Part shown: positions 45,101 to 53,542 of the stretch, in pieces
How the letters are laid out: each line of letters opens with the position of its first letter
Position numbering within the stretch: position 1 is the first letter of the stretch
DNA from: Kordia sp. SMS9
GTDB lineage: Bacteria > Bacteroidota > Bacteroidia > Flavobacteriales > Flavobacteriaceae
Direction of reading: 5' to 3'
Assembly (NCBI RefSeq): GCF_003352465.1
Contig: NZ_CP031153.1
Coordinates: 3,744,001 to 3,808,000 of the forward strand
Length of the DNA stretch: 64,000 bases
Notes under the pieces: model-generated
Seen by the model: only the letters and a program-made list of their open reading frames with translations
The model's database searches: none
Told to the model about the DNA's origin: nothing
Program-made: the position numbers and the translations under genes

Positions 45101-45294
45101 AAAATTGTAATTATTTTGTTTATATCTATGATAGATATGGAAAAAACATCACCATTCTTACACCAAACTTCCCAACTTGGGATGGAACTTATAAAGGAAA
45201 TAAATTACCATCTAGCGATTATTGGATTTCCATTAAATATGTACAGAATGGACAAGAATTAGAATATATAACGCATATTACACTCAAGCGCTAA
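42106..45294 (+). CDS. Large secreted FG-GAP protein with Ig-like repeats and type IX (type B) sorting domain
   Basis: A 1062-aa protein with a signal peptide (1-22, SFAQ). Residues about 30-440 contain seven FG-GAP/integrin-like repeats (for example VGDLDQDGVTDIVVSAYRDDD, with the Ca-binding DLDGNGVTDFAVGAFNDDDGG). About 445-970 contain six Ig-like modules of the pattern C-x(2)-S-DGSI followed by Y-x-ITY. Period is 89 residues in the last three, where copies are nearly identical at DNA level too. The end (975-1062; FFTPNADGFNDVW, YDRYGK, WDGTYKGNKLPSSDYWI) is the type B sorting domain of gliding flavobacteria. It is a surface or released adhesin-like protein; its ligand is unknown. Confidence 0.9.
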   Translation: MNYKTFIIVSIACLCALFSFAQNYTVSNFQKINELTGNFTGSLDVNDNFGVSIAQIGDLDGNGVTDFAVGAFNDDDGGTNSGAVWILFMDANDQVISHTKISSTSGNFTGDLDPNDGFGVSVAYLGDLNSDGLIELAVGATYDGDGGFWHGAVWILSLNSDGTVNSHSKISDTQGGFTGFINGDAVFGTDIENIGDLNGDGIEDLAVGSRRDADGGSRRGAVWILFMNADFTVNSFQKISDTQGNFTAILEFEDYFGGSIVNVGDLDQDGVTDIVVSAYRDDDQIINSGSFYVLFLNADGTVKGYQKVSNSEGGLNGIISNGALFGRMIDGVVDIDNDGKVEILVGALGQLNPTQMNQTGAIYLIELNSDGTVSEEYMYTFGENCFGGVLENGDFFGGSVAVWNDAGTYHFAIGAYKDSDTGTDKGAVWILELGAQFYNVVGSQDPTDCATDNGEITIGNLDPNSTYNITYEMDGNPIMTTMTSDLNGMFVLAGLSAGNYTNISVTNTATNCLATVNDVTLNGVSFDVNFTTQIPSACGASDGSISLSNLVTSNTYQITYSLNGNSVNLNLNANTSGEIVLTNLLGGTYTSFTVLDTSSNCEDVLGDIFIAEPVFLLNFTASMTSTCGASDGTILISNLTPNQEYVVDYFYESNQVQNIYNANATGEIVLTGLTAGLYEFIMVVDTLAPCTDGIGQILIENAAFTVTPSSTNPSSCNASDGSIIFEDATANEAYTITYILNGTTITANINSDASGTLLLTNLGIGLYEAIVVEEVATNCVTTIADILLENTNFSVTPSSTNPSSCNVSDGSIIFEDATANEAYTITYILNGTTTTANINSDASGTLLLTNLGIGLYEAIVVEEVATNCVTTIADILLENPSFSVTPSSTNPSSCNVSDGSIIFEGVTANEVYTVSYTFNTETITATILSDNQGVITVGNLAFGIYADITLIEDNSGCMAIFSFLELTCVQEIDACFQVRRFFTPNADGFNDVWQLENVQNCNYFVYIYDRYGKNITILTPNFPTWDGTYKGNKLPSSDYWISIKYVQNGQELEYITHITLKR
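44215..44748 (+). repeat. Two nearly identical 267-bp direct repeats inside the FG-GAP gene
   Basis: The units 44215-44481 and 44482-44748 match almost base for base, with a third diverged unit from 44749. The period equals 89 codons. It is a site where recombination could change the number of Ig-like modules. Confidence 0.85.
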
Positions 45295-45359
45295 TTTTTT
45301 TAAGTTATAGCATGAGTTTTAAACATGAGCGCGAATTGAAAACTCAGGCTAACTTGTTG

Positions 45360-47585
45360 TTAGAATTTATACGTAATACTCGCTTTCATAAAAAACGGCA
45401 CACCAGGCGTAAAATGAATTTCCTCCACCGATTGCGTTTCTCCTTGTAAACGGGATTCTGTGGCGAATTGAGTTTCGTTCCATTCGGTGTTCAAAAGGTT
45501 TTGTATTTGCAATCCGAAACTCATGTTTTTCCAGTCGTAACCAAGGTGGAAGTCTACTACCGAATAGCCTGCTGCAACAATAGAATTGTCTTCATTGGCT
45601 GGTCTGTCTTTGATGTGTCGTAGTTTGATGCCACCAAAGAAACCATTTTCTAATTGTACATTCAAGCCACTTGAAAGTGTAAAATCGGGTGCTAACGGAA
45701 TGTAATCTTCTCCGTTTGGCGCTTCAGTAGATCGTGCGTGTGTGTAATTGGTGTCTACATTCCAAAATAACCATTTGAATGGCTGATAACGTGCACTGAA
45801 ATCAATTCCTTGTCTGCGTGTTTTTCCACTGGGCTCCACAATTCCTGCATCGCCCACATAGACAAATTCTTGTGCTAAATATAGTTGCCAATACGCTGTA
45901 TTTACAACTAATTCGGGAATTGGTTTCCATATAAAACCTACATCAAAACCATAGGCTGCAGGTAAAATTTCTCTTCCGTTTTGCGCTACCACCACACGTG
46001 TATCGTTGGAATGAAAGCCTTTTCCTGTTTTTAAATAGGCTTGAAAATTATCGGAATGATTGTATAGAAAGTTCAACTTCGGACTGAGAATGGCTTCATT
46101 TTCCGATTGTGTTTCGTAGTTTGTTTGTAGAAAATCGTTGTATTGAAAATCGAAATAATCAACACGTATAGCAGGATTGATCGTCCATTTTCCAAATTCG
46201 AAACTTGCATTTACAAAAGCACTCATATTTGTTTCATCAATATTCCCAAATTGAATTCTTTCAAGCGTTTCACGACGATTTAGGGTTCTAGAAAGTTCAT
46301 TGTCATTGCTTTGATCTTTTCGTAAAGAGATTCCTGCATTCCATTCGCCTTCTAATGAATTTGTTGAAAATGTACGCGAATATTCACTTTTGAAACCGAA
46401 TAAAGTTCTGTCTTCTTGTTGTTTGATTTGATCGCCATTGATTGGATCTTCCAGAAAAAAAGTAAAGTTTGAATAGAGTTTGAAATCGTATTTACTGTAA
46501 AAAATGCTGTTTTCAATAGACGCATTTGGCGAAAGCCTTTTGTCATAGTTGACTAAAAAATTAGTTCTGCTTGTGGTACCACCTTCTGTGTCATCAATCG
46601 CTCCAAAGCGACCAATGAATCCACTGTTTACAGCTCGTTGTGGAATTTGACCAGAAGCATCCCACGTACTTTCAAAGTGTGAAAGTGTGATGCCAATTCG
46701 ATCATTTTCGGTGATGTTTCCTGTGTATTTTCCAAAAATATTAAAGCGATCAAAGTTTTGCGGACTCTCAAAAGGACCATCCGTTGCTAAATATTCACTC
46801 GCGATATATGCGGAATGCTTGCTTGTGTTTAGGATGTTGAACATTCCTAATATTCGGTACGTATCAAATTGTCCAGCTTCGAGCTTTATCATGCTTTCGT
46901 TCAGACGTTTTTTGGTTTTGAAATCTACATATCCAGCCGTGTTAAAGTTTCCTTGATTGGCGTAATACGGACCTTTTCCAAAATCGATTTTGTCTAATGT
47001 TTCAGGAATGAGAAAGTGCAAATCTGCATAGCCTTGTCCGTGTGCGTGCGATACCATATTTACTGGAATTCCGTCTGCCGTAATGCTGATATCCGTTCCG
47101 TGATCAATATCGAATCCGCGCAAAAATATCTGTTCTGCTTTTCCACCACCAGCGTGTTGTCCGATAAACAATCCTGGCACTTGTTGTAATACTTCTTGTG
47201 AAGAATTTACAGGATTGATTTGGATGTTAATGTCGCTCATTAAGTTGAGCGCATCCAATTCGGGTGTAATGATGATTTCGTTTAGTGAGATGGCTTTCTT
47301 TTCTAAGAATATATTCAATGTTTTGTTCACATTTTCGACCACGATATATTTTGTTTGATATCCAATATGCGAGATTCGTAACGAATCACCTTTAGTGACT
47401 TTTTCTAACAAAAACTTTCCGTATTCGTCACTGTGCGTGTGTTTTTTTGAGCTTTGATTATAAATTTGGGCTTCTGCAATAGGAATATTGTACGGATCAG
47501 TGAGTTTTCCCGAAAGGGTTTGGGCAAAAGTATTAAAACTGATAAAGAGGCAAAAAATGATTTTGTAAAGTTGATTGCTTGTCAT
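45360..47585 (-). CDS. TonB-dependent outer-membrane receptor
   Basis: A 741-aa receptor with signal peptide (1-22, NTFAQ), a carboxypeptidase-regulatory-like domain (about 23-95; LSGKLTDPYNIPIAEAQI, LRISHIGYQTKYIVV), a plug (about 110-225; VLQQVPGLFIGQHAGGGKAEQIFLRGFDIDHGTDI) and a 22-strand barrel ending in Phe (ITYKF). The plug's His-rich VNMVSHAHGQGYADLHF is notable; related receptors import metal complexes or siderophores, but the cargo cannot be assigned. No SusD partner is adjacent, so it is not a glycan-utilisation SusC pair. Confidence 0.92.
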   Translation of the reverse strand: MTSNQLYKIIFCLFISFNTFAQTLSGKLTDPYNIPIAEAQIYNQSSKKHTHSDEYGKFLLEKVTKGDSLRISHIGYQTKYIVVENVNKTLNIFLEKKAISLNEIIITPELDALNLMSDINIQINPVNSSQEVLQQVPGLFIGQHAGGGKAEQIFLRGFDIDHGTDISITADGIPVNMVSHAHGQGYADLHFLIPETLDKIDFGKGPYYANQGNFNTAGYVDFKTKKRLNESMIKLEAGQFDTYRILGMFNILNTSKHSAYIASEYLATDGPFESPQNFDRFNIFGKYTGNITENDRIGITLSHFESTWDASGQIPQRAVNSGFIGRFGAIDDTEGGTTSRTNFLVNYDKRLSPNASIENSIFYSKYDFKLYSNFTFFLEDPINGDQIKQQEDRTLFGFKSEYSRTFSTNSLEGEWNAGISLRKDQSNDNELSRTLNRRETLERIQFGNIDETNMSAFVNASFEFGKWTINPAIRVDYFDFQYNDFLQTNYETQSENEAILSPKLNFLYNHSDNFQAYLKTGKGFHSNDTRVVVAQNGREILPAAYGFDVGFIWKPIPELVVNTAYWQLYLAQEFVYVGDAGIVEPSGKTRRQGIDFSARYQPFKWLFWNVDTNYTHARSTEAPNGEDYIPLAPDFTLSSGLNVQLENGFFGGIKLRHIKDRPANEDNSIVAAGYSVVDFHLGYDWKNMSFGLQIQNLLNTEWNETQFATESRLQGETQSVEEIHFTPGVPFFMKASITYKF

Positions 47586-48038
47586 TGTATTTGTAAAATT
47601 GATTGGTTTTCAATGTTACATACGTAAGAAAGCTTGTTGCAGTTTTTTAGTTAAAAATTATTTTTGATGAATGATGTTTAGAGTTTTTTTTAGAAGTAGT
47701 GAAGAATTTTGGGTGACTTCTGCTTGATTTACTATAAGTAATTTAGATGAGATGTTTTCCTGTGCAAAACTAACAATTGTATTGATAATAAAAGAAGTGA
47801 TGATTGTTCGTTTCCTTCAATTAAAGATATTTTTTTGTATTAAAAGTATGCAAAAGCTGTGTTTTGTTATGTTTTAAAAAGGTATTCATTTTCTGTTACG
47901 CATGAACAAAAGCAAGTATTTCACTCAATAATTTTATATCGAACTCCTTAAAATAATAAATCAAAAAACTATATCATTTTAGCAATAAATATGACATTTC
48001 TCATGTATTGAAGCTACATTTTTGGTTACATTGTATGC
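47586..48038. other. 453-nt spacer without a recognised gene
   Basis: AT-rich DNA between the divergent TonB receptor and DUF294 genes. I find no ORF with family resemblance, no clear dyad and no tRNA-like fold. It presumably holds both promoters. Confidence 0.5.
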
Positions 48039-49928
48039 ATGAATACCATTGCAGAACGTATCTACGATTATTTAAAGGCATTTCCACCATTTAGTTTCTT
48101 GAATCGAGATCAACTCTTTACGATATCACAAGCGGTAGATGTAATTTATTTGGAAAAAGACAACTACCTTTTTGAAATAGGCACACTCGTAGAAAATCAT
48201 TTTTATGTAGTGAGAGAAGGTGCTATTGGTTTGTTTAGAGCTACGAACCATTTGGCAGATCAATGCGATGAAGGTGATATTTTTGGCTTGCGAGCATTAC
48301 TTCGCAAAGGTAATTACCAACTCAGTGCAAAAGCTATTGAAGAAAGCATTGTGTATAGTATTTCTTCGGAACTTTTAGAAACCTATATTACGTCGAACAA
48401 AGCGGCAAGCCAGTTTTTGATGACAAGTTTTGTTGCTAATAACAGCGTAAAAAAAATAGAAGATGACGAATTTATAGAAACACTGAATCGTGCTACAGAA
48501 TATACTTATTTGCAAACAATCGATTATTCTAAAAACCCAGTAACCTGTACTCCAAATACAAGTGTTAGAGTAGCTGCAAAAATAATGACTGAAAAACGTG
48601 TAGGCTCCATTGTAATAATAGAAAATGAAAATCCTATTGGAATTATTACAGATAAAGATCTGAGAACCAAGATTGCTACTGGCGAACACAGTATTGATAC
48701 TACGGTGTTTACAATCATGTCTTCGCCTGTGATTACGTATCCAGAAACGATTACGGTGGCAGAAGCACAAATTGCCATGTTAAAAAATAAAATTACACAT
48801 TTGTGCATTACAAAAGATGGAACCAATACATCAAACCTTACGGGAATTTTGTCTGAACATGATATCATTGTACTCAGAGAAAACAACGCTTCTTCACTCG
48901 TTAAAGAAATAAAACGAAGTGATGCTGTAGAGCAACTCAAAGACATTAGAAAACGTACTGAAACGCTGTTAGCGAAATACTTAGCGCAGGACATTCCCAT
49001 TGACTTTGTCTCCAAATTAGTTGCTGCGATTAATGATGCTATTACGCAACGGATTATTGAATTTGCGTTGGCAAAAATGGACACAAAACCACCTGTAAAA
49101 TTTGCGTGGTTAGCAATAGGAAGTCAGGGAAGAGAAGAGCAATTGTTGATGACGGATCAAGATAATGCGTTGGTGTTTGAAGATGTTGCAACGGATCTTT
49201 ATGAAGCTACGAAATCCTACTTTCTGAAACTTTCGGAGATGATCAATAAAAGTTTAGAAATGGTAGGTTTTGAATTGTGTCCTGCACAGATGATGAGTAA
49301 TAATCCAAAATGGTGCAATTCGGTTTCGGAATGGTCACAGCAATTTAGCCGTTGGATTTCCATGCCCGATCAAGATAACTTAATGCTTTGTACAATATTT
49401 TTTGATTACGCTCAAGTGTACGGAGATGCAACATTGGTGCAGCAACTTTCTGAACATATTTTTAAAAGTATTGAAGCTTATGACATCTTTTTAACGTATT
49501 TGGGGAGAAATGCATTGCAAAATCCGCCGCCATTAAGTTTTTTTAGACAGTTTTTGGTAGAAGATGATGGCGCACATAAAGATGAGTTTGATATCAAAGC
49601 ACGCGCCATGATGCCATTGGTAGATGCTGCACGACTGTTGATCTTATCTCACAATATCAAATCCATCAACAATACTTTAGAACGTTATGAAAAATTAGCG
49701 GAACTAGAACCTCAAAATAAAGACACCTATCTTTTTTGCATGGAAGCCTATAAAAATCTTTTACGTTTTAGAACGCACCACGGATTAGCAAATGGTAATT
49801 CTGGTCGCTTTATAGATTTAGCAGCACTTACCAAAAGGGAACGATTGCGATTGAAACGCAGTTTTAAAGCAATTAAAGAAATACAAGAGTTGATCAAAGT
49901 ACGTTTCAAACTCTCTCAATTATTATAA
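48039..49928 (+). CDS. DUF294 nucleotidyltransferase-like protein with cNMP-binding and CBS domains
   Basis: A 629-aa cytoplasmic signalling protein. A cyclic-nucleotide-binding fold is at about 15-120 (YLFEIGTLVENHFYVVREGAIGL), two CBS modules at about 160-280 (RVAAKIMTEKRVGSIVII, PIGIITDKDLRTKI, LTGILSEHDIIV), then the DUF294 nucleotidyltransferase domain with GSQGREEQ at 361-368 and Asp373/Asp375 in MTDQDNAL, and the helical DUF294 C-domain. Resembling GlnD, it may transfer a nucleotide in response to bound nucleotides; the target is unknown. The exonuclease gene starts 1 nt after its stop, a frequent pairing in bacteria. Confidence 0.9.
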   Translation: MNTIAERIYDYLKAFPPFSFLNRDQLFTISQAVDVIYLEKDNYLFEIGTLVENHFYVVREGAIGLFRATNHLADQCDEGDIFGLRALLRKGNYQLSAKAIEESIVYSISSELLETYITSNKAASQFLMTSFVANNSVKKIEDDEFIETLNRATEYTYLQTIDYSKNPVTCTPNTSVRVAAKIMTEKRVGSIVIIENENPIGIITDKDLRTKIATGEHSIDTTVFTIMSSPVITYPETITVAEAQIAMLKNKITHLCITKDGTNTSNLTGILSEHDIIVLRENNASSLVKEIKRSDAVEQLKDIRKRTETLLAKYLAQDIPIDFVSKLVAAINDAITQRIIEFALAKMDTKPPVKFAWLAIGSQGREEQLLMTDQDNALVFEDVATDLYEATKSYFLKLSEMINKSLEMVGFELCPAQMMSNNPKWCNSVSEWSQQFSRWISMPDQDNLMLCTIFFDYAQVYGDATLVQQLSEHIFKSIEAYDIFLTYLGRNALQNPPPLSFFRQFLVEDDGAHKDEFDIKARAMMPLVDAARLLILSHNIKSINNTLERYEKLAELEPQNKDTYLFCMEAYKNLLRFRTHHGLANGNSGRFIDLAALTKRERLRLKRSFKAIKEIQELIKVRFKLSQLL

Positions 49929-49929
49929 T

Positions 49930-50583
49930 ATGAATTGGTTTAGACGCAAATCGTATCCTGAGTTTTGGAATACTTACAGTTCCTATTTTAAAACATCACA
50001 AGAACAACAACTTGAACACATTCGATTTGTGGTGTTTGATACCGAAACCACAGGTTTGGACACGAAAAAAGACAGAATACTTTCCATAGGTTGTATTGCT
50101 GTGGAAGGTTTAAAAATAAAAGTAGCGGATCAATTAGAAACCTATGTAATACAAGACATATTCAATAGTGAAACGGTAAAAATACACGGTTTACTCAAAG
50201 AAGGGAAGCTGACCAAAATTGACGAATTGGAAGCTGTACAACAGTTTCTAGCGTATGTCAAAGATGCAGTATTGGTAGCGCACCATGCGGCATTTGATGT
50301 TGCAATGATCAATAATGCGTTGCGAAGACTTGAATTGCCAAAACTGAAAAACAAAACGTTGGACACGGGACATTTATTTCAAAAAACGAAATTAGACACT
50401 AGCAAAGCACATTTCAGTCTCGACGAGCTTTCCAAACGTTTCAACATTCCCTTGCACGACAGACACACTGCTTCAGGTGATGCGTATATTACGGCATTGC
50501 TGTTTTTAAAAATCCTTTCAAAACTAACCGCGAGAGATCAATTAACATTGAAAGATCTATTAAGACCTGTGAGAGTTATATAA
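49930..50583 (+). CDS. 3'-5' exonuclease of the DnaQ/PolC type
   Basis: A 217-aa DEDDh exonuclease. Exo I is VVFDTETTGLDTKKDRILSI (Asp37, Glu39), exo II AHHAAFDVAMINNAL, and exo III DRHTASGDAYITALLF with the catalytic His and Asp. It is followed only by a convergent gene. The 1-nt gap after the DUF294 protein indicates one transcript; the pair may act together in nucleotide or DNA turnover, but no mechanism is evident from sequence. Confidence 0.92.
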   Translation: MNWFRRKSYPEFWNTYSSYFKTSQEQQLEHIRFVVFDTETTGLDTKKDRILSIGCIAVEGLKIKVADQLETYVIQDIFNSETVKIHGLLKEGKLTKIDELEAVQQFLAYVKDAVLVAHHAAFDVAMINNALRRLELPKLKNKTLDTGHLFQKTKLDTSKAHFSLDELSKRFNIPLHDRHTASGDAYITALLFLKILSKLTARDQLTLKDLLRPVRVI

Positions 50584-50584
50584 A

Positions 50585-51976
50585 TTACTTCCCAATACAA
50601 AAATTCGCAAAAATATTCCCTAACAAATCGTCACTCGTAATTTCTCCGGTGATTTCTCCGAAATGATACAACGCTTGTCGAATATCAATCGCCATGAGAT
50701 CGCTTGATAAGCCAGATTCCAATCCGTAATGGACTTTGTCAATTTCTTCCAAAGCTTTGAGCAAAGCATCGTAATGACGTGTATTGGTAATGATGGTTTC
50801 ATTATTTCGCAACGCACCAGTATTGACAAATGAAACGAGTTTTTCTTTTAAAGAATCCACACCGATATTTTCTTTGGCAGATAAAATATGAATGTTTTCA
50901 ATTTCTGATTGTAATTGCTCAATTTGTGGCTTTTTGAGCATGTCAGTTTTATTCGCAACAATAACAAGCGGCTTTTGCGGATATTTATTTTTGATTTTTC
51001 CAATTTCAGTTTGCAACACTGCCAAACTGTCGACTGTCAACTGTGAACTGTCAATCAAATAAATAACAACTTGTGCTTGTTCAATTTTTTCAAAAGTTTT
51101 CTGAATTCCGATGCTTTCCACAACGTCTTTCGTTTCGCGAATTCCCGCAGTATCAATAAATCGGAAGGAAATTCCGTCAATGATCAATTCGTCTTCAATC
51201 GTATCACGCGTTGTTCCTGCGATGTCGGAAACAATGGCGCGTTCTTCGTTCAATAGGGCATTTAGTAAAGTAGATTTTCCCACATTCGGTTCGCCCACAA
51301 TCGCGACGGGAATTCCGTTTTTGATTACGTTTCCAACCGCAAACGAATCAATTAAACGTTTTAGGACGAATTGAATGCGTTGAATCAAAGTTTTAAACTG
51401 TGTACGATCGGCAAATTCTACATCTTCTTCGGCAAAATCGAGTTCCAATTCTATCAACGAAGCAAAGTTTAAGAGTTCTTCACGCAAGTTTTTGATTTCA
51501 TTGCTAAATCCGCCACGCATTTGCTGCATTGCCAATTGGTGTGATGCTTCGGAATCGCTCGCAATCAAATCTGCTACAGCTTCCGCTTGTGATAAATCGA
51601 GTTTTCCATTTAAAAATGATCGCAAGGTAAATTCTCCTGCATTCGCGTTTCTACAGCCATTTCGCAATAATAATTGAATGATTTGTTGTTGAATGTACAC
51701 CGAACCGTGACAGGAAATTTCAATAGTATTTTCGCCGGTGTACGAGTTTGGCCCTTTAAACAAAGACACTAAAACCTCATCCAAATAGCGATTGTCATCT
51801 ATAATATGACCTAAATGAATCGTATGTGATTTCTGCTTGCTCAACTTTTTGTTACGAACCGATTTAAAAAGTGGTTCACAAATTGTAATGGCATCTTTTC
51901 CAGAAACTCGAATCACAGAAATTGCGCCTGCTCCAGAAGGAGTTGCCAAAGCGACAATTGTATCATTTGGAATCAT
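50585..51976 (-). CDS. mnmE: tRNA modification GTPase MnmE (TrmE)
   Basis: A 463-aa GTPase that, with MnmG, adds the 5-carboxymethylaminomethyl group to wobble uridine 34 of several tRNAs. ATG 51976 (MIPNDTIVALATPSGAGAIS) is the family start; the frame runs 34 codons upstream without resemblance. The folate-binding N-domain is at 1-120, the G domain has GEPNVGKS at 228-235, the dehydrating-potassium loop and DTAGIRET, and the protein ends in the conserved FCIGK. The gene is convergent with the exonuclease, 1 nt between stops. MnmG is not in this window. Confidence 0.96.
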   Translation of the reverse strand: MIPNDTIVALATPSGAGAISVIRVSGKDAITICEPLFKSVRNKKLSKQKSHTIHLGHIIDDNRYLDEVLVSLFKGPNSYTGENTIEISCHGSVYIQQQIIQLLLRNGCRNANAGEFTLRSFLNGKLDLSQAEAVADLIASDSEASHQLAMQQMRGGFSNEIKNLREELLNFASLIELELDFAEEDVEFADRTQFKTLIQRIQFVLKRLIDSFAVGNVIKNGIPVAIVGEPNVGKSTLLNALLNEERAIVSDIAGTTRDTIEDELIIDGISFRFIDTAGIRETKDVVESIGIQKTFEKIEQAQVVIYLIDSSQLTVDSLAVLQTEIGKIKNKYPQKPLVIVANKTDMLKKPQIEQLQSEIENIHILSAKENIGVDSLKEKLVSFVNTGALRNNETIITNTRHYDALLKALEEIDKVHYGLESGLSSDLMAIDIRQALYHFGEITGEITSDDLLGNIFANFCIGK

Positions 51977-52136
51977 AGTGTAAAATTTGTGCAAAAGTAG
52001 GGAATATGTTTGGTTTTTGAATGTTGCGATGCTTCGCTTTTTGATTCCTTTTTTTATTTTATTTTCAAGAAAAATCAAAAATAGTTGAGTTTTTGATTAC
52101 ATTAGGCTTCAATTTATTTTCAAACCAAACCAACTT

Positions 52137-53540
52137 TTGAATACAAGCTTAAAAAACAGGAAAAAATGGTATGAACGAATTCCGCATGCTGTCGTCATTA
52201 TATTCATCATTATCATTTTTGTAACATTACTGAGTTATCTAATTCCTGCCGGAGAGTTTAAACGTATGGTAGTTGACGGTCGTGAACGTGTCATTCCGAA
52301 TTCATTCACCATTATTCCTAATACACCCATTGGTTTTTTAGACATGTTTAAAGCCATTCCTTTAGGTTTTAAAGCTGCGGCAGAAGTGATCTTTGTGGTA
52401 CTTTCTGGAGGAATTATGTTTGGCATTATAGAACGTACGAAAGCTATTGAAAATGCTGTCGGAACCTTTGTAAAACTCCTTGGACAAGAAAAAAAATACC
52501 TTGCCGTTGTTATTATGACCTTTATTTATGGCGCATTGGGCGTTTTTGTTGGATATGAACATAACATTGCCATGGTTCCGATTGCGGCGGTGGTTGCATT
52601 GGCGCTTGGTGGCGATTTGATTCTTGCGGCTGGAATTTCCGTTGGTGCCATTACGATCGGATTTGGACTGTCACCCATCAATCCGTATACGGTTGGTGTT
52701 GGACATAAGATTGCGGAGCTTCCATTATTTTCAGGTGCTTTGTTGCGAAGTATCTTATGTTTTAGCGCACTTAGTTTCTTGGCTTTTTACAATGTTAGAT
52801 ATTTAAAAAGGATCACGAAAAACCCCGCAAAAAGTCTTGGAAAAGGATTGAATATTGATGGAATTTCACTTTCCAAACCTATTGAAGCGTATTCGATATC
52901 CATACAAAATTGGCTCATCATAGCGGTATTTCTCTTAGGTTTAGCGTCCATTTTATATGGTGTTTTTAATTGGAATTGGTATCTCAACGAAATCTCGGCT
53001 ATATTTTTAATGGTTGCCGTAGCTTCCGGAATTATTGGAAAGATGGATGCCAATACCTTTAGTGAAACGCTATTAAAATCAGTAGCGTATGTAGCTCCAG
53101 GCGCTTTTATGGTTGGTTTTGCTACAACGATCAAAGTATTATTGGAAATGGGACATATCAGCGATACCATTTCATTTCATCTATCAGAAGTATTGAAAGA
53201 ATTGTCTTTACATTTTTCTGCGGTCGGAATGGCAATATCGCAAAGTATCATTAACTTTTTTATTCCTTCAGGAAGTGGACAAGCATTGGCAACCTTACCC
53301 GTAATGATTCCTGCTGGAGAAGTTATTGGATTAACACGGCAAACTACGATTCTAGCATTTCAAATTGGCGATGGCGTTTCTAATTTAATCAATCCTACAC
53401 TCGGAGGACTCATCGCGATGTTGAGCATGTGTCGTGTACCCATTGATCGTTGGTTTCGATTTATACTTCCTGTTGCCTTCACAATATTTATTTTTTCAGC
53501 AATCACACTTGTAATCGCAGTATTAATTGGCTATCATTAA
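52137..53540 (+). CDS. YfcC-family (C4-dicarboxylate/arginine-ornithine-like) membrane carrier (TTG start)
   Basis: A 467-aa carrier with about twelve membrane spans, starting at TTG 52137 (MNTSLKNRKKWYERIPHAVV); no ATG lies near. Family marks are LSYLIPAGEFKR near the N-terminus, VVLSGGIMFGIIERTKAIE, EHNIAMVPIA and NFFIPSGSGQALATLPVMIPAGEVIGLTRQ in the C-terminal half. Relatives take up short peptides, acylated amino acids or dicarboxylates. The deacetylase gene starts 2 nt downstream, so the pair may import and then cleave an N-acyl amino acid; this is inference. Confidence 0.88.
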   Translation: MNTSLKNRKKWYERIPHAVVIIFIIIIFVTLLSYLIPAGEFKRMVVDGRERVIPNSFTIIPNTPIGFLDMFKAIPLGFKAAAEVIFVVLSGGIMFGIIERTKAIENAVGTFVKLLGQEKKYLAVVIMTFIYGALGVFVGYEHNIAMVPIAAVVALALGGDLILAAGISVGAITIGFGLSPINPYTVGVGHKIAELPLFSGALLRSILCFSALSFLAFYNVRYLKRITKNPAKSLGKGLNIDGISLSKPIEAYSISIQNWLIIAVFLLGLASILYGVFNWNWYLNEISAIFLMVAVASGIIGKMDANTFSETLLKSVAYVAPGAFMVGFATTIKVLLEMGHISDTISFHLSEVLKELSLHFSAVGMAISQSIINFFIPSGSGQALATLPVMIPAGEVIGLTRQTTILAFQIGDGVSNLINPTLGGLIAMLSMCRVPIDRWFRFILPVAFTIFIFSAITLVIAVLIGYH

Positions 53541-53542
53541 CT

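Noticed and set aside
45360..47585. SusC/SusD-type glycan-utilisation locus
   Set aside because: The TonB receptor lacks SusC length and no SusD-like gene is beside it; the alginate lyase is 28 kb away.
48524..49084. 186-codon minus-strand frame
   Set aside because: It lies wholly inside the DUF294/CBS gene in antisense; the plus-strand frame has clear domains.
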